DNA of 64,000 nucleotides from Branchiostoma floridae (taxonomy: Eukaryota > Chordata > Leptocardii > Amphioxiformes > Branchiostomatidae): positions 29,583,535-29,647,534 of the forward strand of contig NC_049981.1 in the NCBI RefSeq assembly GCF_000003815.2. Reading direction: 5' to 3'. The notes under the pieces are model-generated. The model searched no databases, was not told the origin of the DNA, and saw nothing but the letters and a program-made list of their open reading frames with translations. Shown piece after piece: positions 1-12,290 of this stretch (the stretch's first letter is position 1; each line of letters opens with the position of its first letter). Both the position numbers and the translations under genes were made by a program.

Positions 1-547
1 TTGCTTCCGCCATTGAACATTTTCATCAATGAGATTTTCATGAGAGTTGCGTCTTTACCTTAATCATCAAAATACTTTAACTTATGAGAGTGACAAGATC
101 TAAAATGTCATAGCTAAAATGTTAAGCTGAACCAATGATAAAACTCCGTTACTTTATATATACTCATATATACGGTGAATTATGTATAATAATCGTACTA
201 AGCACTAGGTAAAATACAGTGCATATCAACTATATGTACATGATAAAACTATTCTACGATACTGTAGCTGAGACAATTGATGGGCGCAATTTGGTAGACA
301 TAGTAATGATAGCCCCGAATTTTCGTTACTAATTGAAAAAGGCCAAGAATATCACTAGAAAGTTCCTACCACATGTTATTGGTAACCATTGGTGGCCACA
401 TATGTGACAGGGGTATAATGAAGGCGACTTTTTTTTGGGGGGGGGGGGGGCTTTTTTTTCATATTCTCACACTTGCATCGGTTGTGGGATTCCCAGAGGA
501 TGTCATCCATAAAATCAAAGCAAGGGGAACGCCAATGCCGTTTTCGA

Positions 548-1395
548 ACATTCCTCTGAAGTTAACGTCTTGAAATGTTGCCAGTTGCAAATCACCACAA
601 ACGGCGCACTTTGCCATGCTCAATCAATCAACAATGAACTGTACGTCATCTTCTGCCATGTTTAAGATACAAAATTGACTGAGTTTTTCTTCTAGTAATG
701 AAAAGACGTGAGGTGTACGAGAAGAACCAAGGCCGTTTTCGAACATTCCCCTCAAGTTAACGTGTTGAAATGTTGCCAGTTGTAAATCACCACAAACGGC
801 GCACTTTGCCATGCTCCTTTTAAAATACTTTCAACGTTACATTAGGCCATGTTGATAATTCATTGCATGAATGAAATCCCATGCGAATCCCCAAAACTGA
901 TGCAAGCGTGCGAATGAAACAAGTTTGGCCAAAAGAAGATGACTTCAAATCTAGGCGTTTAGGAAGGTTTAAAAGATGGCTAAACACACTGAGGTATACC
1001 AAACGCTAGCTAGATTTTCATTTATTTCACAACTTCTTTGACGTTGAAATTTACTTTGGCATCAGTCTATGACATTTGTATTCGTTTATATCACTAGCAT
1101 ACATAGTACAAACAGCAATGAAGTGTAAATCTTCTTCCATGTTTAAAGTACAAAATTGACTGAAGTTTTATTCTAGTAATAACAAACGTGATGTGTACGA
1201 GAAGAACTACCAAGCAAGTAGTCGAACTTTTTTTATTCGCACACTTGCATCAGTTTTGGGATGCCAAGTTTTGGGATTCTATGATCAAAGTGGCCTTAGG
1301 GACACCAAGGACGTTTTCGAACATTCCCCTCGTGTAACATGTTGAAATGTTGCCAGTTGCAAATCACCACAAACAGCGCACTTTGTCATGCTCCT
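548..1395 (+). repeat. Dispersed/duplicated repeat, three copies
   Basis: A segment with ACATTCC, GTTGAAATGTTGCCAGTTG and AAATCACCACAAAC recurs at about 548-620, 741-815 and 1318-1395. A second shared segment (AAAATTGACTGA, then GTGTACGAGAAGAAC) is at about 655-730 and 1135-1210. The TCATCCATAAAAT motif near 500 also occurs near 6880, 53640 and 58905, so this is part of a larger diverged family. Confidence 0.75.
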
Positions 1396-1399
1396 TTTA

Positions 1400-2261
1400 A
1401 ACCAATTTCAACGATTCATCACCAGAAAGGCTGGTGGTAACGTTTTATAATGACAAACGTGGGGTATACGACAGGAACCACCAAGCAAGTAGTCAAACTT
1501 CCGTCTCTCCGTGACAACTGCGGAGTAAAGAACAGCTCAGAAGAAAGGCCGCCTGTTCTCATGATTTCCCAGCGGGAAGGAAACTTTCCCTCCCAAAGAT
1601 TAGACGGGAGCTGATTTGTGCTGCTTTTCATCCGCTCACAGAGAAGTGGTTAAATACAAGCCTCCTACGCGGCCTTCCACGAAAGCCAATTTATCTTAGC
1701 ATCGAAGAACGAACGTAACCCACAAATTGTATGAAAAGTGGGACGCTGCTTCAAAAAAAAAAGAAGTAAAACCAAACCAGTTTTAGAAATAGCCAACACT
1801 AGGATTCGAGTAGCACCTTTTTACAATAATAATTATCACTTTCCATAGTCACATGTATGTCTCCTATGTTTCCACCATGTCGCATGTACTTGCAATTTAG
1901 CTTCTGGGCATGAACTTGCAAATAAAACTTTCTACACTGTTTAAGAGGTATGCTGATTTGCATGTTTCAACACATGGACCAAGTTCTTCTGCCGCTGAAG
2001 TAGTGTCCGTCCAGTAGTACTGCACTGTCAATTACTTCTCGCGGGTACATTAATTGGCCTTTAAAGGCATTTTAATCATTATTGCCTTTGTTGCATCCGA
2101 AAGATCCCTGGCCTTCTAGCGGACACAGACACGACCTTCGCAGCATAAGAACATTAGCCTGAGTATCATCGTAGTTAGTTTAAAGGAGCTCCCTCACTTC
2201 GTCCTCACCAACCAATTGAGATGAGAGGGGTACGTTATGGGTGCCCCAGTAAACTGGCAGT
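1400..2261. other. No gene recognised
   Basis: AT-rich, short chance frames only. The retroelement tail at 1888-1935 is the only recognised item. Confidence 0.6.
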
Positions 2262-2570
2262 TTCACCCGTGCGTATTTATTGAGGTCTGTATGAGGTCCG
2301 TATGGAAGTCTTAAGCCTCTACCAGGCTCCACAGGTTACTGGAAAAATAATAGAAATTGGACAAATAAAAAACTAATAATATGCCAGACGAGTTAGCTGG
2401 GTCGCAAACCATACTGATAAGCCAGCCAACTCGTCTGGCATGTTCTTTGTCTATATTGTCCAATTTCTACTACTTTTCTAGCGACCTGTGGAGCCTGATA
2501 GAGGCTAAGACTTCCCTACGGACCTCATACGGACTTGTATATGTATACGCACGTGTAAACCCACCTTACC
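2262..2570. mobile_element. Foldback element, about 300 bp
   Basis: Outer arms (GAGGTCCGTATGGAAGTCTT, AGGCTCCACAGGT, AGAAATTGGACAA) pair with their reverse complement at about 2452-2545. An inner pair, TGCCAGACGAGTTAGCTGG and CCAGCCAACTCGTCTGGCA, closes the loop. Half copies occur at 36060-36215 and 49066-49165. The 93-codon frame at 2381 is a by-product. Confidence 0.85.
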
Positions 2571-3690
2571 TACAACTTCCAGCCCTCTATTTAATATGGA
2601 AGGCCGTGAAAGAGGCTGCCAAACACCGGCTACTTCCGACGGTCCCGACGGGACAGATCTAATAACTACCTCAGCCGAACAGTCGTCTCCACGGGACGGC
2701 GCCGCTTGTTTAATCTGAACGCGCAGATTTGACGCTCCGTTGTCTGCGTGGAACCAAGGTGGAACGCTTCAGCTGCCTGTTCAGGACGTTCTTTCCAAGC
2801 AGGTTTGACAGGGGATTTGTCTAATTAAGGCACTGAGCAGAGTTTGAAAGGGCGAAGTTAATCTAATACATTCAGGTCGATGCTGCTAAAAGCTGTCTTA
2901 TTGAAGACTTCATAGCTAGAACAAAGCTTTAATTTCACAGAATTACACCATGGAACAGTCTTTACAATTTGTTCTCTGTCTTGAAGAATCTTGAACCAAA
3001 GCTTTGATTAAATCTCATAACTTCGTTGGGTAAAACTCATTGATTTGTTGTTGCTGATTTTTATTCAAGTTCAAAAACGAGACAGACATAGTGGTGGCGC
3101 ACACAAGTTGGCAAACTACTATTCCTATAAAAACATAACGTAAACAACAAGGTATGTAAGAATTAGATAATATGTGACATAAAGTAATTGAAGTCATACA
3201 TAATTGAAGTAACTGTGGCATAGTGTCAAACTTGATCTTCCTTTTTCCGAACTCCCACCTCCCAAACATTGTATATAACGTTAAAGAATCGATTCACAGC
3301 TTCTTGATTTATGCTAGCAACAAACACACAGACATACAGACATACGAACGAACAGCACTGAAAGATAGCTCTCTTGACAAAGGTAATAAGATACAAATTT
3401 AAAATAGCCTAGAAGCTCTAGCCATTTGCCAAGTGGAGTTCAACTTTCGGTCACGACACAGCCAGTCTTAAAGCATTACGGACGGTTATCCTGCCAGTTT
3501 CTCATATTTCGCTCGTAAGTACACGGTGACCTTGAACCCGCCGTTAACGTTGACTTTAAGGCGGTCGACTTGAGCTGGGCACATTCATCACGGAGAGGAG
3601 CGGTTCATCCATGGCGCATCTGCCTTTCTCTGGCTTTGGCTTAGGTCCCGATTGCACCTGCCGAACAGTCCTACACAAACGTACATCCAA
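2571..3690. other. No gene recognised
   Basis: No repeat shared with the rest of the window was noticed, and no convincing exon. Confidence 0.55.
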
Positions 3691-3739
3691 GTAGACACGC
3701 GCGCGAGCACGCACGCACGCAGACACACACACACACACA

Positions 3740-3781
<42 letters not shown>

Positions 3782-3827
3782 CACGCCCGCGCGCGCGCAC
3801 ACACACACACTCGCGCATACACACACA

Positions 3828-3871
<44 letters not shown>

Positions 3872-3944
3872 CACTGTGACACACACACGCACACACACAC
3901 ACACACACACACGCGCACTCACACACACAAAGCCACACACAAAC
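3691..3944 (+). repeat. CA-rich microsatellite
   Basis: Long (AC)n tract with GC-AC interruptions. Reading frames on either strand are simple-repeat artefacts (Cys-Val or His-Thr). Its right flank is inverted relative to the left flank of the TG tract at 4976. Confidence 0.97.
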
Positions 3945-4019
3945 AACTTTTTCCAGCAAGTCACAGTTTGGGCGTTATGAAGTAGTGACACCTACCCGTT
4001 GGTATGAAGAAGTGATGCG

Positions 4020-4107
4020 ATAATGCGATAGGTGCGCATTTCTTTGGTGCATTTGCTGACTTTACACGTTTCGCAACATGAAATGTCAGCAAATGCACAC
4101 CTATCGC
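4020..4107. repeat. Hairpin inside the CA/TG inverted pair
   Basis: TGCGATAGGTGCGCATTTCT and TTTGCTGAC pair with GTCAGCAAATGCACACCTATCGCA. Confidence 0.8.
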
Positions 4108-4377
4108 AAATAACTAATGTCGAGCCTGGATTGTCTAAGTGCAGTAACATAGTCCGGCCAGGCCGTCCATTCAAATGAAGCATCACCGCCAACCCATGAC
4201 CCCAACACGACCTCCCAATATGCTGCCTGGCAAACAACAGGGTAACGATAACAGCCAGGGTCTGAGGATGAACGACTGTATCGCTGACTAGTCTCTACCA
4301 GACTCCGCGGCCTGGCCGAATAGTAAAAGCCTTTGGCCAAGATAGGAATAAAAGCCTAGTAGGAATCAAGGAGTTAC

Positions 4378-4570
4378 TGTAAATGCATTTAAGTTCGCGG
4401 GGATTTAATTTCACGGTAGCGGGAAAAAGGACTTTTCGCGGTGGTTTTAAGTTCGCGGTAGCGCCATGCACTGTAGTCTCTTACTGCCATGGAAAAATGT
4501 TCGCGGTAGCTTTAGATTCGCGGTGAAGTGGCCACCGCGAAAACCGCGAACATAAAACCACCGCGACCAT
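4378..4570. repeat. CGCGG-rich foldback repeat
   Basis: Repeated TTCGCGGT motifs on the left (AAGTTCGCGGGGATT, TTTTCGCGGTGGTTTTAAG) pair with ACCGCGAAAACCGCGAACAT and AAACCACCGCGACC on the right. No gene. Confidence 0.75.
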
Positions 4571-4975
4571 TTATCCATTTGCCGACGCAGCAAAAGACTG
4601 ACTGAAATTCAATGGCAACTTATTTGTCCCTATTGGGCGAAATCCATCTCTTTTTTCATCCAGTTGACACGTCTGCTTGGAGGCTAATCGCTGACAGGTC
4701 TGGGAAACTTCAGCAGGATTTCTGTAACATCACGACCTCCCATCAGGACGACGTAATGTCACAGATCATCTGCAATGAAAATATGAAGAGTAAGTAAAGG
4801 TTCAAGAGATGACATCTGTTTCTCGTCATGGAAACCCTTGGAGACATTGTCGTTACGAAGAGCATTAGCTGTTATTTCATATAACGTTATGTTGTAGGTG
4901 TGTCACTTCTTCACCCAGACCCCGCCGTAGGTGTCACTTCTTCATAACTCTCAAACTGTTGCTGAAATAAATGCT

Positions 4976-5193
4976 TGTGTGCGTTTTTTGTGTTTGTTTG
5001 AGTGTGTGTGTGTGTGCGTGTGTGTGTGCGTGCTCGCGCGCGCGTGTGTGCATGTATCATTGGATGTATGTGCGTTTGTCCGTGTTCATGTGTGTATATA
5101 TGTTTGTGTGTGTGTGTGTGTATGTGTGTATGTGCGCGCGCGCGTGTGTGTGTGTGTTTGTGCATGTGTTTGTGTATGTGTGTGTGTCTACAT

Positions 5194-5245
<52 letters not shown>

Positions 5246-5265
5246 CTGTGTGTCTGTGTCCGTGC
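4976..5265 (+). repeat. TG-rich microsatellite
   Basis: Long interrupted (TG)n tract. The left flank (GTAGGTGTCACTTCTTCATAA, then CAAACTGTTGCTG) is the reverse complement, with changes, of the right flank of the 3691 CA tract. Confidence 0.97.
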
Positions 5266-5268
5266 CGT

Positions 5269-5812
5269 CTTGGCAAATTTTTGCACATGCGTCTCTAGCT
5301 GCCTCATACAGTAGTTCTCGTCCTGACATGATCCGTATGGCTTTACAGACGAACAACTTAGACCTGTGGCAGGGGTGATCCTTTAACGACCGACATGTCA
5401 CAGCTTGAACCACCTCTCACGGAGCTCCATCAATCAGGAGATCTCTGCGATGTGTGTTTATGTGTGTTTGTGTGTGTGTGTGTGTGTGTGTTTATGTGTG
5501 TGTTTGTGTGTGTCTGTGTGTGTCTGTGTGTGTGTCTGACTCTCTCTCTCTCTCTCTGTGTCTGTGTGTCTGTGTGTGTCCGTGTCTGTGTTTGTGTGTG
5601 TGTGGCTGCCTTTTTAGCTACTTTTTGCACATGCGTCTCCAGCTGCCACAGACTTACTTCTCGTCCGGACATGATCCGTATGGCTTTACAGACGAACAAC
5701 TTAGACCCGTGGCAGCGGTGATCCTTTAACGACCGACATGTCACAGCTTGAACCACCTCTCACAGAGCGCCATCAATAAGGGGATCTACAGTTCTCGCCT
5801 TATCTCTGCGAC
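5269..5812 (+). repeat. Duplication of a roughly 180-bp unit flanking TG repeats
   Basis: Two copies (about 5269-5450 and 5610-5800) share TTTTTGCACATGCGTCTC, CGTATGGCTTTACAGACG and TTTAACGACCGACATGTCAC. Each lies next to a TG-rich microsatellite, so microsatellite and flank were copied together. Confidence 0.9.
5447..5605 (+). repeat. TG/TC microsatellite
   Basis: (TG)n with TCTG interruptions and a (TC)n core at about 5540-5558. Confidence 0.97.
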
Positions 5813-5983
5813 AAGTCAGAAGAGGGCGGACCCACCAGGGGTAATGGAATCTCGGGTGGCTTGGGAGAAATAACGCTGTCAGCCCACAGGTGGACATGTA
5901 TCCATCGTGCAGCCAGCCGAAAAGGCTTGGAACGCGTTCAAAGATTGTGGAAAATATGGCGGTAACTTGCCGTGCAAGTTATA

Positions 5984-6223
5984 CCCCTTTCCACTAGACG
6001 GCGATTGCGCTGCGCTCTCACTGCGACCTAAATAGGATATGTGTAACTTTTGCTTTCACACTGGGTATATCATACAAAACGTAAAAGTGCGACTGCGAAG
6101 ACAACAAAACACACAAAAAGTGTAAAAATATTCGTTTCTTTTCTATACAATTCATTGAGCGATATGTCAAGTTTTAGGTTGCAGAGAGAGCGCGGCGAGA
6201 GCGCCGTCCTAGTAGAAAGAAGG
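5984..6223. mobile_element. MITE family A, copy 1
   Basis: A 240-bp element with terminal inverted repeats (left CCCCTTTCCACTAGACGGCG, then CTGCGCTCTCACTGCGACCTA; right the reverse complement with changes), flanked by TA on both sides. No coding capacity. TA target duplications are typical of Tc1/mariner-type and related MITEs. Confidence 0.88.
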
Positions 6224-6529
6224 TATCACCAACAGTGTATGTACGCTCGGGGGTAGAACAGGCTATGGATCCTATGGACATCTAAGAGCGGGGTGGACGT
6301 CTAAAGTAAATTGAGAAATTCGTCAGATGATGTTCAAAGCTGTGGATATGAATGAATCTGAGATAAGGATGACAGTGTGGGGGGATAACGGATTAGATGC
6401 CGGTTTTACAGAAGGGATGAGAAGACGGATGGAGCTGGTAGAAACTCCCTCAGGTTTCATCTTCGTGAAGAAGACATCAATACTGTCAGTCTAGTTCCGC
6501 AATGATAACGCCTTGGTACATTTCTTGTG

Positions 6530-6900
6530 ATACCAGACTTATTTATAAACTCATAGAGTGACTCTACTGAAGTACATGTAGCCATGACCTTAGTGGTAAG
6601 AGTGAAACTGCTTCGATAGTCAAAGTGGCACCAATGTGGATGCCATGACTTTAGCTGTCAACGCGGGAAGTGATGCCAGTTTACCACACTGTTGATATTT
6701 GGTGCCCTTCTTGAATACAGAAATTAACGACTTGTTGGCTATGATACTATGTTTTTCAGTTCTGTTTACAAGGTTTACGGTGTCTATTATGAAAATCTAG
6801 ATATCTTGCTTTAAATTTCTACCCATCTTATTTTTTTGCCCTCTCGCTTTAAACTTGATGCCTGCAGAGGACGTCATCCATAGAAGTTACATACCGTGGT
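6530..6900 (+). repeat. Diverged dispersed repeat, second copy at 58580-58940
   Basis: Both contain AAGTGATGCCAGTTTACCAC or its variant, then ACGGTGTCTATTATGAAAAT (or TATGGTGTCTATTTTGAAAA) and end near GTCATCCATA. Identity is modest and patchy. No gene. Confidence 0.6.
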
Positions 6901-7756
6901 CTTAGTAAAAGCAATGAATGTAGGTTGCCCCAAGGTGAACTAGCATTATATTCCTATATAAGGTACCGAACCTAGCCTAAAAGACAATGTTTGTTGTTCC
7001 ATCATAAGACATTCACGTTTTTAAAGAAAAGAAAGATTGATTTATGATATAGAACTGATGGATGTAATAACAAATGGGAATGGATTGTCTGACTGGTAAG
7101 GCAACAATCAAGCTCTGACTTTAAACAATTTAACTAAGTTGCCCGTGTACGACGCTGTACACGATGTACTAATCTTGTAAACAGTGCAACTCCAGCTTAC
7201 TACATATAGATCTAGTTAGCTGCTAGACTTATATTTTGAATCTTCGCATGAAAACAATCATCATCATAATCATCATCACTGGTTATGGAAGGGTTCAGAA
7301 TGTATGATCCTCTCATCGGGAAAAACCTGAAGCTAGCGTTACTGTTTATGGAGATGGATAATAGAGTCTTTGGTGGGTTATAGAGAGACATTTTTCCTAC
7401 TGCGTTAAAGGTTTCGGAAGCTAGTTGTCTTTATCAAACACCACGGTTGAGTTATCTGTATCATCTATTTTGTCTACTGCAGACAGATACACAGAGAGAA
7501 AAATAACTCACAGGTTCTACCAATTCTCCAAGCAACTGAGTCATGCTCTGTTGGGCATTTCATTTTGTGGTGTAAAAACTACTATGGCGGGTGACGATTG
7601 CTTCATTGACATTACAAAATCGTAGAAAGATTGTATGATCATTTGCAAGTTTACAGAAGTGCTATTCAGTGGACGATCAGCCCAAGGCTATGGAGGATAG
7701 GGATGGATGGAGGAGAGTGTCATGTTCATCCGTGTAACCAACACGGCCGGATGATG

Positions 7757-7814
<58 letters not shown>

Positions 7815-9046
7815 GCACACAAACACACACACACACACACACACACACAAGCGCACACGCACGAACATACACATACATAAACACACACGCGCACAAGCGT
7901 GCAGACACGCATGCATGCACTCACGCGCGCGCACATTCACTACTACATCAACAAAGTATATGCCACCGTCTCCAATAGTTTCAGGCACAGCCCCTGAGAC
8001 TAAACACACTTGCCAGGCAATTTTCGAGGGTCATTTGCCACGCCTTTATACCGTATATAACATATAAATCCGCTCAATCGGCCGCATCAGTTCTCGCCAT
8101 CATTATCGAATTCTGCATCATAACGTTTTGGTTACCAATTGCGGGTGACCTACTGGTGGGTGCAATATATTCCAGATGCAACAATTCAATTTAAGGCCAG
8201 ACGGGTACAGTTTTATACATAAATTCTATCAAGGGCAAAGCATGCTACTGTATGTACTGTATGATCGTAGACGCAAACATCTGGCAAATATCAGCATAGC
8301 TATATATGTATTGAAGAAAGACATATATTTTGAATGATGTCATATAACGTTGCATGCTTTCTTGCTCACCAACATAGACTTCTTCACAATAGTTTTAATG
8401 CTGAAATTAAAGTTACACGAACGAATATATGCTCTCTTTGAGAGTCCTGCTATGCCAAGACCTAGTATATAACATTCACAACACTACATCTGTAAATTGT
8501 ACAATCAAGATGTTCCACTACAGACAATACCACACACAAACACTATTGAAAACTTAAACCTTATTGGCGAAGGCAAATATAACTTAGGAAGAAGAAAAAA
8601 ACAACTGAAAAACCTTCCCTCTGCGGTTTGGGGAACATGTTTATCATTTCGTGATAGTTCGTCTTGCAGAAAAAAGGGGTACTATTCACCGACAAGCAGC
8701 ATTGCTTCAGAAGAATGTGCCCATTGAGACATAACAGTTCTCCATGGCCATTTCTCTCCGAGTAAACGAGTGGCTGTAATGGCCATTTCTATCACTCCCC
8801 GCGGAGAGTGGGCAATATTACCTCTGGAACAGATGCCAGGAAACCACCGACCGTATCAAAGTTCTGCCCAGTTTTTATGTTCCCCACATGCTGACATTTG
8901 AAGACCCCGCGTTGCACTGTATCGATGTGTGATGTATTGTATTTTGTGTGCCTACCCAGGGAGAGGCCTTCGCTACGAAAATCGACTCAGACATTCAGAC
9001 TGCAGATTCACACCAAAAAAAAAGATGCGAATGTGCCTGAAGAAAG
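6901..9046. other. No gene recognised
   Basis: Apart from the CA repeat at 7757, only short chance frames. A small imperfect inverted pair, GGCCATTTCTCTCCG near 8748 and CACTCCCCGCGGAGAGTG near 8792, is visible. Confidence 0.55.
7757..7936 (+). repeat. CA-rich microsatellite
   Basis: (AC)n with CGC interruptions toward the 3' end. Confidence 0.97.
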
Positions 9047-9182
9047 TAGCCTGGATACCATCCGGATTCATTATATAGAGTCGCTTCTCTGCTGCTCCAG
9101 AAGGTTTGAATGTACAGGTCTCCAGACGGATGGCAGAAGCGAACATAGGACCGAACTACTATCCGGGTGGTATCCAGGCTAT
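9047..9182. mobile_element. Foldback element with TAGCCTGGATACC ends
   Basis: TAGCCTGGATACCATCCGGA pairs with TCCGGGTGGTATCCAGGCTA about 100 bp away. Inner segments (GCTTCTCTGC and the region near 9138) also pair in part. Short open frames on both strands result from the palindrome. Confidence 0.82.
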
Positions 9183-9877
9183 TATTCAAGAAAGAGTATC
9201 TACTCGCAAAACCTTCTGTATTCCACTTAACCCAACCGAGCCATCACAATCCTCGTTTGCAGCGGTAAATAACCACATGTATCACGTACATGTAAATTTA
9301 TATCTATCAGACATAACATCATGGAGGAAAGTTGTCCGGCTACTGTGCCATCTCTGATCTTCCCAATGGAGTGAGATGGAGAGATTCGGACAGGCCGGAC
9401 TTATCCCGTGTTAAATTAGGGTCGGCAAAGGGTTCTCTGCTCCGGTAAGTAAGTCTGTATCATCCATCTGCTGCTCGTCTATCGCAGAAGACGACGCCAG
9501 CACAGTTTGTCTTCATTTACAGGTATTGGAATATGGCTGATGGCATATAAAAAGGATATCGGATCTTATTCCACGCATGACAAACTGTCTGAATGCTATA
9601 ATAACTCTCCTTCTGAGAGTAATTGGAGCTAAATGCGCCAAAACCAGAAGTCTGCAGCAGTACATCATGACGACAGACTGCTCCCCCGTTCCTCGTTTGC
9701 CCTTGGAAAGAACATATGTCCCTACATATTTATAAACAGCCATAATGCCTCGTAAAAATGCCAGCGCTGTCCTTCCCTCTTGATTAGCATAAAGCACACA
9801 ATTCCATCTACCCTCCCTTCCCGCCACTCAATGCTATTACTACAGTGTGTGTAGGAAATCTCTACACAATCCTATAC

Positions 9878-10846
9878 GGCCAAAGTGTTCCAGAAGGACA
9901 GACGTATATCAAAATTTATCATCTTACTCAATATCAACATTCATTATTTTGCCTACCGTATTCACATTTATGGAGTAGTCAGGCTCTGTAACGTCCTTTA
10001 GAGATATTTTAAAGTCTTCAATACAACCAAAGTGTTCCAGAATGACAAATATATAAAGAGATTACTCAATATCTGTATGAACATTCATTATTGTGCCTAA
10101 CGTATTCACATTTGTGAAACGGTCAGGTTCTGTAGATGAAACATCTTCTTGAGAAATTTTACATAGTCTTCTTCTGCGTAAAGTATTACGCCCAGCTTCT
10201 CGAATGTTGTTTTCCCGGAGCATGCACGTCCGTTAATGGACCCATTTCGTTCCGAGTTTTCAATGACCTTGCCTCGGGCACAAACGTTTCCCCTCCTGCC
10301 GAGCCAAGGGCAGCGTGTCCGCGCCCATTTACGTGTACATACTCCTCTAATTGCCTTCATTAAGTTAAAATTGCCCTTGAATTGGGGTACAGTTACGACA
10401 ACATCTGTATCATACAAAATGCATGAGTGCCGGGCCCGCTTGAAGGATGAGACGTAAACTGAATAAATGCGATACAGAGCGTATAATGCCCGCTTGGCTA
10501 CGCCTGGCTCTATTTCTCGGTCTGACGTTATCCCGCTGCAGGTAGTAAGCGATAGCGGAACGTCCAATTGACCGACCAGGAGAAATAGAAAACTTTTCGA
10601 GGACCACGGCGAAGCACAACTCTGTATAGTATAGAAAAAGAAAGACAACAGTATCTATGCTTTTCAAAATTCCCTCATTCACCAAAAGAGTGTAATTGGA
10701 CTCAGCGATAGCGGAACGTCAAATTGACCGACCAGGAGAAAAAGAAAACTTTCCGAAGAAGAAGCACAACTCTGTGTTGTATAGAAAAAGAGGCACAACT
10801 GTATCTGTGCTTTTCAAAATTCCCTCATTAACAACAAGTGAGTGCA
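9878..10846 (+). repeat. Two adjacent local duplications
   Basis: CCAAAGTGTTCCAGAA and ACATTCATTATT...CGTATTCACATTT recur at about 9890-10020 and 10025-10170. AGCGATAGCGGAACGTC, TTGACCGACCAGGAGAAA and TTTTCAAAATTCCCTCATT recur at about 10549-10680 and 10705-10830. The 180-codon minus-strand frame across 10106-10648 has no family features. Confidence 0.8.
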
Positions 10847-11424
10847 TGAATCGACTCTGCTTATCCCATCGAGAGATAAAGATGAAAAAGTGGAGTCTTT
10901 CCTGAAGAGTCAGTGTCTTAGTTCAGCAACATCAATGAAGTCAATTATCTGCATGCTCCTCTTCGTTGATGAACATCGACTTCTCTCTGTTATCTTGGTC
11001 TTAACTGATGCTTAAGAGACTACGTAGCCGTCAGCTTGACGCTCTCATTACCAGGATAGCGATCTGCAGGAAGCCCCAGACAAAAGATTCTGATGACCAG
11101 AATCTGCTCCCGAATCAGCAACTCATACACGTGAGCACGTCCTGGTATCATAAGAGACAAACTTTTTTAATTATTCAACAAATTTTTTTACAAAATTTTT
11201 TACAATAAAACTTTCTCACTGTTAGACCACCCAATGCATGATACATGTCTCCCAAAATGTCGGGAATTTCATCCTCTACTGCATACAGAAAAGAAATCAA
11301 ACCAAATGGCATCCGCTTTAGATTATATTAGAAGTAACGCTAATTGACGACTTTTATTCACTTTATGTTCCTTTCATTATTTTATACCATACCGTTTTAG
11401 TATAGTATATTGTATTTTCAAAGA

Positions 11425-11475
11425 TACCTGCAATTAGCCTTCGGGCATGAATTTGCAATAAAGATTATTATTGTT
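11425..11475 (+). mobile_element. Retroelement 3' tail, also at 1888 and inverted at 50635
   Basis: GCAATTAGCCTTCGGGCATG, AATTTGCAATAAAG. The same tail is at 1888-1935 (+) and, reverse complemented, at 50633-50675. A related CATGAATATGCAATAAAC is on the minus strand at about 42030-42050. The AATAAA suggests a retroelement polyadenylation end. Confidence 0.6.
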
Positions 11476-11913
11476 ATAGTCCTGCGGCATAGCTGAAAAA
11501 TTGAAAATGGTTAATATTGGGATTCATGGTCATTTTTAGGAAAAATATAATTTTTTTGGCTCCTCTGCCCTGGTAATCAAACTGAAATTATTAGCTTCTT
11601 TGTATCTTCAATCTCAAATAGTAACTCAGCAATACGTGTAACGCCGCATGTAATTTACTTCTTAAATAAAGTTGGGAACTTTATATATATGTCTGAGGAG
11701 AGAATTGAAGTTTGTATCTAGCCTAGTTCGATGAATCAAGGAGATATCTAGAGTGATCCATCATGCTGAAGGATGCTGGCCTCGGGACATCCATCACTGT
11801 TGGTGTTGGTCGTTAGGGGGGCATCCGACCATCTATCAAATCTCACGGACAGATCTTTTACGGTACTGGTCTATCTGATAGGAATATAGATTTCAGTGCA
11901 GATCATCTCATAA

Positions 11914-12290
11914 GTGGAGTATGTTTATTGTAAAGAATACTTGCAAAATACTTCTTCTTTTCTTACGTTTAAAAGTGCCTTGAAAATTCATTTCATAAAC
12001 CACCCTAGCCCCTTACCTAGTCTCACATGGTCAATTATTATCTTATCTCAATTTTCATTTCTATTATTATTATTTGATTATTCTTTTGTATTATTATCAC
12101 ATCCTGTGCTACTCTTCTTTGTTAATTATTGATTACCATACATTTTATTTAGTTTAGTTTAGAAGAGAAGAGCATAGTACAAGCTGTTTACGTCTTTCCT
12201 CTCCTCCTGCACCTTTATGCATTCTTTTCTGTACAGTTTTAGATATTTTGTTGTGCGAATAAATAAATAAACAAACAAACAATACTTGGA
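11914..12290 (+). mobile_element. LINE 3' fragment
   Basis: The frame at about 11940-12000 reads LQNTSSFLTFKSALKIHFIN, like the end of non-LTR reverse transcriptases (a phrase of the type N-T-x-S-F...FK..LK.H). It is followed by an AT-rich 3' region and (AATA)n/(AAAC)n tail at 12259-12282. 5'-truncated. Confidence 0.65.

Noticed and set aside
2381-2662. 93-codon frame as a gene
   Set aside because: It runs across the arms of a foldback element.
3556-3991. Long Cys-Val and His-Thr reading frames over CA/TG tracts (also 4911-5756, 7631-8009, 33276-33692, 60709-61146, 62875-63312)
   Set aside because: They are translations of dinucleotide repeats, open in several frames on both strands.
8898-9357. 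Overlapping frames of 110, 83 and 64 codons
   Set aside because: They come from the palindromic TAGCCTGGATACC element, which leaves both strands open.
10106-10648. 180-codon minus-strand frame
   Set aside because: No family features. It overlaps other open frames on both strands and lies across local duplications.
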